DNA from: Isoetes taiwanensis
Taxonomy: Eukaryota > Streptophyta > Lycopodiopsida > Isoetales > Isoetaceae
Length of the DNA: 64,000 nucleotides
Direction: 5' to 3'
Assembly (NCBI GenBank): GCA_021234155.1
Contig: JAJEKV010000028.1
Coordinates: 64,001 to 128,000, forward strand
Shown here one piece after another: positions 9,504 to 19,754 of the stretch. Position numbers and translations under genes: made by a program. How positions within the stretch are numbered: the first letter of the stretch is position 1; every line of letters begins with the position of its first letter. A model generated the notes under the pieces. It was not told the DNA's origin. It made no database searches and was given only the letters and a program-made list of their open reading frames with translations.

Positions 9504-12266
9504 ATCCACAAAAGCATATTCAGGGAGAGAATGCTTAAGAGAGGGATGTCCAGTAGGATAAGAGCAGTTAAGCCAGAACTCAATGAACTGGGAGGCTGGA
9601 GTATTGTTTCCCATAATAGTTCTCCAGATATATTTTCCTGCCAAAGAACAAGTCTGGAGGTGAAGATTTTTGCATCCAAGCCCTCCCAAATTTTTAGGCC
9701 TAGAGACAGAATTCCAGTTAACAATATGAGAGCCATTCCAGATGAAATTTCGAATAATCTTCTCCAAATCAGAATAAATTGATTTAGGAGCAATAAGTGC
9801 AGAGGAGAAGTACACATGTGAGGAAGCTAGAACTGAATTTGCTATGATTGTCCTACCAGCAAATGATAGACAGTTCCTATAATTATTCAATTTCCACTTG
9901 ATTCTTTGGAGGATAGGATCCCATAGACCTTTTAAATTAGGACTGAGAGAGAGAGGCATACCTAATAATTTGGAAGCTTGATTGGGATTCAGCACAGGAA
10001 TGTCACAAATATAAGTCTGAGAGACATCCCCTATGATCTTACTTTTATCAAGATTAAGATGGACACCCGATGCTGCAGAGAATTCCTTAATGAGATCTAG
10101 GAAGATATTGATATTGCTGGGATTGGAATCCAAGCAAAAGTGTCATCAGCATACTGTGAAATTGTAAGCATATCCAAATTATTAGGAAGAGATAAACCAG
10201 TTAACAGTCCAGAATTTTGCAAATGAAGAACACATCTCGTGAGCATTTCAGCAACAATGAGAAAAAGATAAGGGGCTAAAGGGCAACCTTGTCTGACACC
10301 TTTTGCCAAAGGGAAGAAATTTGAGGGAGATCCATTGATCAAGACAGCAGAGTTGGACATAGAATTTAAACCATGAATAAGAGATATGAGCTTGGTATGA
10401 AAACCCATCTTTTTAAGAGCAATGTCAATGAAATCCCAACTTACATAGTCAAAAGCTCTCTTAAAATCTAACTTAAGCAGAATGCAAGATTGATGGGAGA
10501 TTCTATTCCAATGTAAGCCTTCCATAGCACTAATATAGTTGTCTAGAATAAACCTATTTGGCAAAAAGGCAGATTGATTGACACTTATATTTTTCTGGAG
10601 ATAAGCCTGAATTCTTCTTGCAATAATTTTGGCACAGAGTTTGTATGAAGAATTGGTCAGAGAGATTGGCCTCCATTCATTTAAGGATGTTGGATTATCA
10701 ACCTTTGGCACTAAAGTAATGAAACCAGTAGAAATAGAAGAGTGTAAATGGTTAGAATTCCAAAACTCGTGCACAAGGCCAATAATGTCAGATTTCATAA
10801 TGTCCCAAAATTGAGCATAAAATTCTGGGGGAAATCCATCATGACCAGGAGATTTGTTCTTTGAGAAGCTCAATAAGGTTTTATAAATTTCCTCCTCCCC
10901 AGGAATAGTAGTTAAGGAAATATCCATAGAATCAATAGGATTAGGAAGAATAATGTCCAGTCTAGCAAGAAATTTATCTCTGTTTAGAATATCAGCAGCT
11001 GAGAGATCATTGCCCTTGAAAAGAGACGAATAGCTGTCATAAAAATAATTTTTGATCTCATGATTCGAGCTGAGAGTAGTGCCAGAGTCATTGTTTACAT
11101 GATTTATAGAATTCTTGAGCAGTCTGCACTTAGCCACTCTAAAGAAGAATTTAGAGCTCCCATAGTCTATTTCACTATTATATTTAATTTTGCATTTAAT
11201 TGCAGAAAATCTGGCTTCCTTTTCCTCAATGCATTTAAGGTGCCTCTCAATTAATTCCTCTGCAATATGAAGACTAGAATTATAAGGATCAATTTGAAGC
11301 AGAGATCTCACATCTTTATCTTATGCAAAAGAGTTTCCTTCTCTTGAATCTTTGCCTTGTTTTTATTTTTAGCCCAAGCCTTTATCCAATCTTTAGCCCT
11401 TTTTATTTTGAGATAGAAATTCTTCATGGATAAATTAGGTCGCATGGAATCAAGAGATATGTAGAAATCAGAGAACTCCTTTTGGAAAGTAGTGCTTTGT
11501 AGGAGAGAACAATTAAATTTGAAAGGAATATTTCTCTCCCTTGGAGGATTAAGCAGGTGTTTAGTACAAAGAAATTGAGGCTGATGGTCCGAGATGGAAG
11601 TACCTTCATCACTTGTGACATAGCAGTTGTCCCATAAATCAGAGTTTGGATTTGAGACATAAAATCTATCTAGAGCACAGTAAACTCTATCAAGATTTTT
11701 TTGTTTATTGGACCATGTCTAAATAGAGGTAGAAGAAGGAATGTGTATGAGAGAAGAGTCAGCAATAAGATTATTCCAACTTACCCTCTCTGCCATAGAC
11801 ATGTTGATTTTATTTCCCAACTTCATATCCCAAGTAGGGGTGTTATTAAAATCTCCTGCTAGAATCCAGTCAACATTGGAGTTGTTTATGATCCAAGAAT
11901 TAATACTAGGCCAAAGATTCTCTCTCTCCTTTGGACAAGTGGAGGCATACACATTTATGACTCCAAAGGAAATATTGTTCACAGAGAAAGTGACAGCCTG
12001 CCACATTTTAGAAGAACTATTGCAGAAAGAGATATGCTGTAGGTTTTTCCATATAATGGCCATCCATCCTCTAGTACCATTTGCTTCAATCCAGATTGAT
12101 GAGGAGCCTGGATAAATCCAGTCTCCCAAATTGGAAGCTTCAAATTTAGGAGCTTGAGTTCCTGGAGCATGATAATATATACATCATACTGTCTTATTTG
12201 GGAAATTGCTCTCCTTCTCTTTAGGGGACCTTTGATACCTTTTAAATTCCAACTAACTATCTTCAT
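9504..12266 (-). pseudogene. LINE ORF2: AP-endonuclease and reverse transcriptase, outer element
   Basis: ORF2 starts at 12266 with MKIVSWNLKGIKGPLKRRRA, the N-terminus of an APE-type endonuclease (EEP family). Later blocks show AGDFNNTPT and SDHQPQF, the catalytic Asp/Asn and Asp/His motifs. From 11311 down the reverse transcriptase reads NKSPGHDGFPPEFY, GFITLVPKVDNP, WRPISLTNSSYKL, LKLDFKRAFDYVSWDFI, KGVRQGCPLAPYLFLI and QYADDTFAW (catalytic YADD), followed by the thumb (LSFAGRTIIANSVLASS). Frame breaks occur near 11980-12130, 11660-11720, 11311-11424 and 10100. The order is that of plant L1 elements. The remainder of ORF2 lies beyond the nested insertion. Confidence 0.92.
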
Positions 12267-12299
12267 TTTTAGACAAGAGAGGAAATAGAAAGAGGAAAC

Positions 12300-14287
12300 T
12301 TATTTAGATCTCCCTAAATTTTTACCAGCCCTTTTATAGCTCTGTTTAGATTTTTTGCTTCTTGTATTATTGGCTGGGGTGTTAGCATCCACCCTTTTTA
12401 ATAAAGTTTTGGAATGAGGCTTAGTCTTAAAAAAAGAATCTCTCAAGAGCTCATCATCTCTCCATATATTTTCCCTAGATTTTCTTTATTAGAATCTAGA
12501 TCTATCTCAACCTCACTATCAGAGGCACCCCCTGGAATAAACTCAAACATTCTGTTCACTGAGTTATCAAACAAGCATTTCTTAGCTGAATTATTTGATC
12601 ATCCATAGGAGAATTGTGAGAGTTGATGCGGATCTCGGGACTGAGACTTGGAGGAGTTTCATGAACAATTTGGAGTTTTTCTCGATCTGGAGTATCTAAA
12701 ACCATTGCATTCTCGGAAGGACAGCCTGAGTAGCAGTCAACCTTTCCCACATCATGAACCTGAGAGTCAATTTGAGTTGAATTCATACTAACTAACCCCT
12801 CCTGAAGAATGGCCATTTGTTGCTCAATATCTGCTGAAATGGATTGTCTCTTCTGGTTCACAAGCAGTGATGACTTTATCATCCTCTAGCTGCTTCTAAA
12901 CTATAGAAATGGTGGCGATTGTTTTCTATTTTTCCAACATTTTTATAGAAACGAATTTAGTAGAATTGGATGTTTTACCATGAAATTGAGGTTTTTACTG
13001 TAAAATGTCCATTAATGTGGCGAATTTACTATGATTGAGATGCAATATTATCAAATTTTGGCGATTTTATGAAGTTCTTTAGTGTACGCATCCTAGTAAA
13101 CCATCGAATCCATATTTTAAAAAATGGTAAAATATAGCAACTTTACGAAGTTTCACACCTTAAAGTCATCACTGTTCACAAGGGAAGGGGATATTTCAAA
13201 ATCTATAAGAGGTTGAGGATGAGTTGGTGGAAATGAACATGGAGGAAGGGGGGATAAGGGGACATCATTATGAATATTTGAGAGAGAAGCATGGAGTGAA
13301 GCAGGGATGTTAGGATTTCCAGCAGACAACAATTGATCATCATGGTTAGTATTTAAATCTGCAAGTACCTGAAATTGATTGGAGCAGAGAACCATATTTT
13401 CTTGGTCAAATTTATTTGAAGTCACCAATGGAGCTTGCTTGTCAAAGTTGACCAGATTGGATTGAGGTAGAGTTGATGAAGCATTTAGGCATTTATCCAC
13501 TGCTACTCTTTTACTTTGCTGAGAGTTAGAGATTTCCACATGTTTCTCTACTTGTTTCTCCTGAATTGGTGGAGTAACCAGGAGTTGAGATTTTTTAGTA
13601 TGGCTTTCCTAATTAATGGATCTCTCTTACTGCTTTTGTCAAGATCCAAATTTGTTGATAGTTTGGAATTATTCAAAATTCTTGCATCTTGAATAATTCT
13701 GTCTAGAGTTGAGTGTAGTTCTTCTGTTGATGTTGCTGACTGATCCATAGGAGCTTTCCCTTTTCCAATAAATTCACCATATTTCTGTATCACCTTTATT
13801 TCTGCAGGCTTTTTATATATTCCTGTCAAAGCACTTCTATTTGAAGTTGTTGCAGAAATATGAAGGCCCTGATTTTGCTTTAACTTCTCCTCCTCCAACC
13901 TATTCTTAAGGATTCTCCTTTGAGAACCATTAACTTTTTTCCAGGTGAAATCATAATGCTTATTAGCATTTGCTGCATTAGCTGGTAATGTCATCACAGT
14001 TGTTTCATTTCTGTCTGGATGCATGGTATTTTTGGTTACCATTGTATCATTTGGGGCCACAACATTCTCAACCTGACTCAATTCCTTTGGGGGAATTGTG
14101 TTTATTACCATATCTGCCTGATTTTTGCGGTATGATTTGCAGTTGTCATACCAAAAGTGCCTGTTATTACATACTTGACATTGAGGAGGCAAACCTGACC
14201 ACCTTAGTGATAGAGTTGACTTTTGTCCAAAAGCATCGGGATTTGGATTGGAATAGCTTTGGAAAGGTCAAGTTGAATGAAAGCACG
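12300..14287 (-). pseudogene. LINE ORF1, zinc-knuckle nucleic-acid-binding protein (non-inverted part)
   Basis: From 14287 down the frame reads RAFIQLDLSKAIPIQIP, a slip, then GLPPQCQVCNNRHFWYDNC, a CCHC-like zinc knuckle (C-x2-C-x3-H-x5-C). A long hydrophilic region follows, including SNQFQVLADLN near 13380, a phrase typical of plant LINE ORF1 proteins. The coding sequence stops at 13153 (SDDFKV), is replaced by non-coding DNA to about 12890, and resumes as QLEDDKVITACEP. The C-terminus (FEFIPGGASDSEVEIDLDS) ends near 12440. ORF1 proteins bind element RNA in the cytoplasm. The DUF4283 portion upstream is in the inverted segment. Confidence 0.85.
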
Positions 14288-14723
14288 GGGTGGTAATATT
14301 CAGTGGAAATGTAAGTGCCAATGGAGCCAAATAAAGTTCGTCAACAAAAGTGGCATAAACTTAGGGAAATTATGGACTTTTTGCCAAAATCTCCAGAAAG
14401 GGGTTCTCATCAAAGCTATTTATTGGCTAAACTATCCTTTTATCATGATTGAGTGTGAAAATAAAAGATCAGCAAATTTCTTTCTGAATCATGGTCCTCT
14501 GATTTTTGAAAATTATCAAATTTCTTTTCTAAAATGGAATCCCAGACTTGATACCAATTCTTTTGACTCTCTGTGCATTGCTTCTACTACTCTAAATGGC
14601 TTGAACCCTATATACTGGAATTCAAAACATTTTACGCAAAAGTATATTTCTGGTATAGATATATATCAAAATAGTTCCCTTTCTAGAACAATTTTCTCAA
14701 GGTCCCTGTCAATTTTTGCACGT
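14288..14723 (+). pseudogene. Inverted 5' segment of the LINE: DUF4283 part of ORF1
   Basis: On the + strand the frame reads GGNIQWKCKCQWSQIKF, LQKGVLIKAIYWLNYPFIMI, NFFLNHGPLIFENYQISFLK, WNPRLDTNSF and GLNPIYWNSKHFTQ, ending SLSIFAR at 14722. This is the DUF4283 fold found at the N-terminus of plant LINE ORF1. It is open over its whole length and lies head to head with the rest of ORF1. Confidence 0.85.
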
Positions 14724-15303
14724 CCGATCAAGTTGCGGGTATAGTGTTTGTATGTCTTTGACCGATTTTCCTGATGATATTTCTTGCAAGACACTGATAA
14801 AACGAAGTAGAAAATCATCTGTGCTAAACATATCAGGATGATAGGATGGCGGATTTAATGACTATGAATGATTGAAGCAAGTACACTTGAGGGCGTCATC
14901 AACAACCATGATTATGCCTTCCTTTTCCTCAATACCTAGACCATCCATCATGGTGTGCAAGTATTTCACAAATATCTTTTTACCTGTCGGATCCTTAGGG
15001 TTTGTGAATGAAGTACATTTGTTTTGATCCCAGACGAACGCCCAATCTCTATTTAGCTCAGGCACTACTCTTAAAACTTTTTGTATATTTCTATGTTCCA
15101 TAGATGACCAAATTGCACAATGAAATAAACTAAAGGCCTCGTCCAACATCTACTTCATATAAGGGCATGGGTAAGCATATTTGGTACACGTTTCAAATGG
15201 TTTCTGCGCATACCATGACTTATCAAAACTTCCGTTCTGTAACATTCTGCATAGCACACCATTCAAATCGCATACCAGTATTTTTGGGGAAGCCGAATTA
15301 TAT
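14723..15303 (-). pseudogene. NIF/FCP1-like HAD phosphatase domain of the minus-strand family member
   Basis: A putative exon starts after the acceptor GCGTTACAG (15304-15312 on +) and reads NSASPKILVCDLNGVLCRML, then MLDEAFSLFHCAIWSSMEHR, FVWDQNKCTSFTNPKDPTGK, IIMVVDDALKCTCFNHS and VLQEISSGKSVKDIQTLYPQ. Motif I is DLNGVL (nucleophile Asp kept, second Asp replaced by Asn), motif II is IWSS and the late acidic motif is VVDDA. The order agrees with the + strand copy at 2.8-3.4 kb, though the two are strongly diverged and so belong to different subfamilies. Stop codons at 15150-15152 (TAG) and near 14862 mark decay. The exon is cut at its 3' side by the LINE at 14723. Confidence 0.7.
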
Positions 15304-15348
15304 CTGTAACGCAAACAGATACGCATGAGAAGAAAGAAATGGAACAAG

Positions 15349-15443
15349 AAATTGCGTCTGGCGCGATTTATATAAAGAAGCATATCAAGAAATTCTAAAA
15401 TTATGAAACCAAAGGAAACTCTAAATCGCGCGAGGCGCGATTT
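15349..15443. repeat. Two 21-bp palindromes in an intron of the minus-strand gene
   Basis: Copies at 15349-15369 (two arm mismatches) and 15423-15443 (one arm mismatch) lie between the acidic-linker exon and the HAD exon. Confidence 0.8.
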
Positions 15444-15479
15444 CCATATGCGTATCATTAGTAAAACGCACTGATATCA

Positions 15480-17418
15480 CAAGACAACGAGCTTGGTCAC
15501 AATACCTTTCTTCTTCATCAATCCCTGTGGTGTCTTCTTCTGTTGCTTCCTTATTCTGAGTTGCCTCCGCTCTGCTAGAAGCATCAACCACATCACTTAG
15601 TGTCTGTATAGACTGAACTATGGTCGATAGTTCATTACTTTTTATGCTAACTTGGCTAGAGCTTTCAGATTTCGACTCTCGATCCCTGTCATTAGCTTCG
15701 TTCTTGTTATTTTCATCCCGTTCTTTATCTTCATCTACAAGGATGTTCACAGGCATGTCGAACATTCCGACAGGATCCGGATTAACTGGCTGCTCATTTG
15801 TGATATCCATATTGATGCTAACCAAGTGCCATCTCATAGCCTCTTGTTCTTTATCCAAATCTGCAAGTATTTTGGCCTTAGAGCTCGAAGCTTTGCTTTT
15901 TGCACTGCCGATTGGATCCCTAGGTGCTTCTTCTAGCACTTTCTCAAAAAAGAGCTCAAAAAAATGCTTGGCTCGATCATGAAGATGATGTTCTGGCATT
16001 TTCTTGCTAACTTCAAAGCTTCCCTACCGTCAGAAGCTCCCAACAAGTTGTCCCCAATGGGCAAAATACTTCAATGAGATAATGAGAAAGAGCCATAGAA
16101 AACCCGTTCTTGTTTAACCTCCCCTTATATGACGTTAGGAGCTCATAGTTTATGTGCTCCACAAGAACGGGGTCCCCCTGGTTTTCTTCCTCATCTTCCT
16201 CTTCAAGTTCTAGCTGTTACAAGTCTAGCACACCCTTCCCCTTATCCTCACTAGCTTGCTCAAGAGAGAAGACATTTTGCAGGAGAGGTTCATCGAGCTG
16301 ATAGCACTGCCATGCAAGTTTTTCGCCTTCTGGTTTTCCCTTAAGCCTTTCATATTCCTTATCATCCATGCATGGCTATCATAATGATTAACACATGTGA
16401 GATTTTACTTTCTATACTAAACTCACTATCCCTGTTTTCATCTATCGGTATTGCTTGCTGTATCACTTTAACGCACTCTAAATCCTTTGTAGCAGATAGA
16501 GCATATGCATAGGACATGTCGGAGGGGCAAATTGTGACAATGGTATAATGCATTTCTGTCGTAAAACCACTGCATGTATTGTAAAAGGCCTTATAGTCAT
16601 CAAGCGACCATCTGGTACCTCAGCTATCAAGCGCGAAGAGAATGATATCGGGGGTTCTTTACACACGTCTAAAAGAAAGTGGATTCTTCTTCCGGGGTCT
16701 GCTTCACCAATGCAACTTTTCTTTTCAAGTCGAATGCCACTTTCATGTGAAGCCCACGTAGGTGTGTAACGTTTTTTAATTTTTGCTGTTTGACAAACTC
16801 TTTCAACCAAAAAATATACTTCTTGAGATCATCGTTGGAGACATTGTATTTTTGCATTAGTCCTAGCTCCAACAATGGTCACCCCCTTGTAAGCCTTTGT
16901 AATTCCTCTCCAACTGCCTTCTTGAGTGCTCGAATATTTTTCAGTTGGTCGCAGGCATCTTCAAATGATACTCTGTTCTTCGCTACAAAACTTTTCTTGT
17001 AAAAGACTTCCTTTCTGATGCACCTGTCCAAGATCGAGATCAATTCTTCATCGTCTAATCCATGGGCCTTCCTCATCTCTGTGACATGGAGATCGAATAT
17101 TTGCCTTGTGAATCAGACAACTTCTTCTCCATATAGGAATCCCAGAATTCATTCTATTTATCCCAGACCTGGTCAGAAGCAAATATTATCTTGCAGACAT
17201 TCTTGGGTATAGTAGGGGCTTCGGAAGCATCTCCCATTTCATCTCCCTTTTTTTTCTTCGATCTGGTGCTCTTACTCTTGTTCTGTATTATGATCTGACA
17301 AAGTGTCCTTTCTAGCAATTTGAATCCAACACTTTTGGATGGACCCTGTCTAGTCAGCATTGGTTTCCTATATTCTATCCATTAGTTACGAGCATGCCGC
17401 AATTGCTCTATATAGGGA
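15480..17418 (-). pseudogene. Central exon(s): helical region and long acidic linker of the minus-strand gene
   Basis: It starts after the acceptor TTTTTTGCAG (17419-17428 on +) and reads IEQLRHARN, stop, WIEYRKPMLTRQGPSKSVGF, a Lys-rich stretch (SKSTRSKKKKGDEMGD), FASDQVWDK, and after shifts MRKAHGLDDEELISILDRCI, FEDACDQLKNIRALKKAV and LQRLTRG. Next comes a probable beta-rich part (RRIHFLLDVCKEPPISFSSR, DGRLMTIRPFTIH), then MDDKEYERLKGKPEGEKLAW, an acidic run (LELEEEDEEENQGDPVL), and from 15999 a 190-codon open stretch (MPEHHLHDRAKHFFELFFEK, ...DKERDENNKNEANDRDRESK...). At least six stops or shifts are seen. I do not recognise the middle domains. The region links the IDGQHS exon to the HAD exon on the same strand. 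Confidence 0.5.
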
Positions 17419-17456
17419 CTGCAAAAAATAAATTTGTTAGTTCCAGGTTAACGACA

Positions 17457-17760
17457 AATTGCGTCTATTTTGAAAAGAGACTGCTTTGATTGATTGAAGC
17501 ACTCCCATTTTCTGAATATGCAAATCGCGCATAGCGTGATTTCAAAATGGAAGGGAAATCGCGCCAAGCGCGATTTGCTTATTCTGAAAAGAGAATGCTT
17601 TCACTGGTTGAAGCACTCTCGTTTCTAAATATGCAAATCGCGCCTAGCCGATTTCAAAATGGAAGGGAAATCGTGCCAGGCACGATTTGACTAATCAGAA
17701 ACCGGTCAACTGGTTCTATTCAATTAAACGTATCGAGTTTTTGAATATGCAAATCACGCC
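17457..17760. repeat. 115-bp tandem repeat, about 2.5 copies, carrying the 21-bp palindromes
   Basis: TTGAAAAGAGA.TGCTTT, TTGAAGCACTC and AATATGCAAATCGCGC recur with a period of about 114-115 bp (17470/17585, 17518/17632, degenerate third copy to 17760). Palindromes sit at 17522-17542, 17556-17576, 17635-17654 (one base lost), 17668-17688 and as a half copy at 17751. The array lies in the intron between the IDGQHS exon and the next exon on the - strand. Confidence 0.85.
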
Positions 17761-17800
17761 TAATGCAACCAAAACAAAAGGCGTAGGAAAAAAGAGTTAC

Positions 17801-18099
17801 CTTTTGTACAGAGACATTTTTCTCATATTGTTAAGAAGTGCACTGATTTCGGCTAGCTCGGCAGGAGTTGCTGAGCCGCTTAGGAACCAACAGTTTTTGA
17901 CCGAGTACATCCTATAGAATAGCTGATTTCCAGTATTCTGTGCCTTCCGAATCAGAACCTTTTGAGCCTCTATTGAGTGTTGCCCATCTATTATCATGAA
18001 ATGTACGTCAAGATTGTCGATGAAGTCTTCCAGCTTGTTCCACATCAGTACCATCCTCGTCTTTGTATCGCAAGGCACTACATCAGCCGGCATTGGTAC
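17801..18099 (-). pseudogene. Exon with IDGQHS motif (ParB/DGQHR-like?)
   Basis: The exon is bounded by a good acceptor (TTTCTAG, 18100-18106 on +) and donor (AAAAG/GTAACT). It reads VPMPADVVPCDTKTRMVLMW, KLEDFIDNLDVHFMIIDGQH, SIEAQKVLIRKAQNTGNQLF, YRMYSVKNCWFLSGSATPAE and LNNMRKMSLYKR, open for all 99 codons. The phrase hhIIDGQHSIEA resembles the core of ParB-like and DGQHR domains (usually VIDGHHR or IIDGQHR), where it lies at a nucleotide- or nucleic-acid-binding site; here Arg is replaced by Ser. The similarity is to a short motif only, so the assignment is tentative. It follows the Arg/Gly exon and precedes the helical region on the same strand. Confidence 0.5.
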
Positions 18100-18277
18100 C
18101 TAGAAATATCAAAAAATAAAGATATCTCGTCATACATCTTGGGATATATGAACTGAAGTATTAGAGGACAATAGGCTTCTTAGCGGATAATAACTGTAGT
18201 ATTAAAGAAAAACATTCTAGAAAGCTGACGAAAGGAGGGACATAGAAACAAAATATAGAAGAAAAACTAATGAATAC

Positions 18278-18394
18278 CTGAACCGCTGGCTGGATTAGTG
18301 CTTTAACTTGTTCAGCAAAATCTTGGGTTGCTTTGGCCTGCCGCCCACCTCTACCTGTGCCTCAGCCACGGCTGCCAGATCCTCCAGGCACCAT
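18278..18394 (-). pseudogene. First exon of the minus-strand gene, Arg/Gly-rich N-terminus
   Basis: ATG at 18394 begins MVPGGSGSRG, a TGA codon, GTGRGGRQAKATQDFAEQVK and LIQPAVQ, then a donor CAG/GTATTC at 18277. The phase joins the next exon at 18099. The stop is TGA where the surrounding Gly/Arg pattern suggests CGA, as expected from CpG decay. The start is chosen because it is the first ATG in frame with the conserved part; upstream sequence shows no continuing frame. Confidence 0.45.
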
Positions 18395-19750
18395 AGAACT
18401 GCAAGTTCGGAAGATATATTATGAGACTGGAGTTTCCATTCAAATTTATATGTATGGATTGATAATCTAAGCCATTAGATTAAAACCATCATTTTAAATT
18501 CACGTTATTTTAAAATTATATCACCTAAAGTAATCGTCCGTTCCGCTCATTTACATTTTTTAAAAATGCTTTACTTTTTATTGCAATTTCAAAAAAAATA
18601 ATTAGTTCTTATTTTCAAGAAACGCATATGTGGCAAGCTACTTCCACCTAATCGACCATCTCAAGAAAACTGACTTCCGTCACCAACTCGCTTCCTTCAC
18701 AAACACGCCTCCGAATAAACCGCCTTCAATCGACCATCTTCAGTGTCTTCAGCATCTTCAATCGACCGTCTTCAGCGTCTTCAATCGATCATGTCGGGTG
18801 AACTACGATGAGTGTCATTCTATTCTGAATATGCACAACTTCATCCTATTTTTTTTTCATGCCAATTCTTTCATTCTGGTTGTTTATCAGTGTCGGAGAA
18901 GAATATTATCTTTTAACAGCAAACTTGAAGCGTCAAGTAGGATTATGTAAAGTCGAAGATCTGAATCCAAGTTCTATGTGCCATGGTGTTCCACTTGAAA
19001 ATAGTTTCTGTAAAATTTCAATTATAAATTGCAATTATGAGGATGAGGTTCTTCCACAAAGACATCCCGATGGCGACACAGTTGACGAAAGTGTGGGCAC
19101 ATTTGTAGCATGACCAAAAGAACGTCTGAAAAAGATATGCATATAATTCTACTGATTACTGAAATATGATATGAATATATCATAACATGTGCGTCATGAT
19201 GTGAATATTGAATTCTTTGATGCTCTTTAGCCAATGTTATCAACCCTAGAAAACCACACATTAATTAAAATGTGTAGTTTCTTGGGGTTGGTCAGACTGG
19301 CTAGAGGGCATCAAAGGATTTCAATGTTTTCGACATTGCGTATAAAAGAAAACATAATAAAAGTCTTGCGAGTTTAGATGTAAACATCAAATTAGGCACT
19401 GCGGTACAAAATTGCGCCAGGCACGAGCTTGTTTTAATATTCACAAAAATGGGATGTACATATTTTTTATTTAGTGTCAAAATGCACCAGGCGCGAGTTG
19501 TTTCTAAACTAACATAATGAGGTTGTACATATCTAAGATAATGAGGCTGTACATATGTCACAAAATGTCACAAAGGCCCACTTGATTAGCAAGATAACGA
19601 GTCACGTGGCGACTGTACCACTCTGATATGACACCATCCTCCCATTCATTGGGAATGTCGAGTCTCCATATCAGAGTATCCCGTTGATCTCTGGCCTTCC
19701 TAATCATTTCCTCATATTTATTTGTTGGCATGAGATACGCCAAAAGCATA
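18395..19750. other. Largely non-coding; short TCTTCAATCGACC repeats and two decayed palindromes
   Basis: Between 18,640 and 18,800 the phrase CAATCGACC(A/G)TCTTCAG recurs. Decayed 21-bp palindromes occur at 19409-19429 and 19479-19499. A 63-codon open frame on the - strand (19558-19749, NEWEDGVISEWYSRHVTRYL) is hydrophilic and may be an exon of the family upstream, but nothing supports it further. Confidence 0.35.
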
Positions 19751-19754
19751 AGCA

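Larger units (their letters stand above)
6314..14723 (-). mobile_element. L1-type LINE, about 8.4 kb including a nested insertion; 5' end inverted
   Basis: The 3' end is a run of 15 T at 6314-6328 (the poly(A) tail seen from the + strand). Going upstream on the - strand come a 3' open frame, ORF2 (zinc finger, reverse transcriptase, endonuclease), ORF1 with a zinc knuckle, and then, from about 14288 to 14723, the 5' part of ORF1 in the opposite orientation. The break is exact in reading frame: the inverted part ends ...SLSIFAR at 14722 and the non-inverted part starts RAFIQLDL at about 14287, as expected if one ORF1 was split and half was flipped (twin priming). No clear target-site duplication was found. 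ORF2 is interrupted by a second LINE at 8128-9493 and ORF1 by a non-coding insert at about 12890-13150. Many stops make it inactive. Confidence 0.92.

Noticed and set aside
14618-14626. ATTCAAAAC as a target-site duplication for the outer LINE (matches the flank at 6304-6312)
   Set aside because: The ORF1 reading frame of the inverted segment continues beyond it to 14722, so it lies inside the element; chance match.
15620-15982. + strand frame of 120 codons
   Set aside because: Shadow of the acidic-linker exon on the - strand.
17457-17760. CRISPR-like array
   Set aside because: Eukaryotic context, period about 115 bp with palindromes inside diverged units, and no unique spacers between identical repeats.
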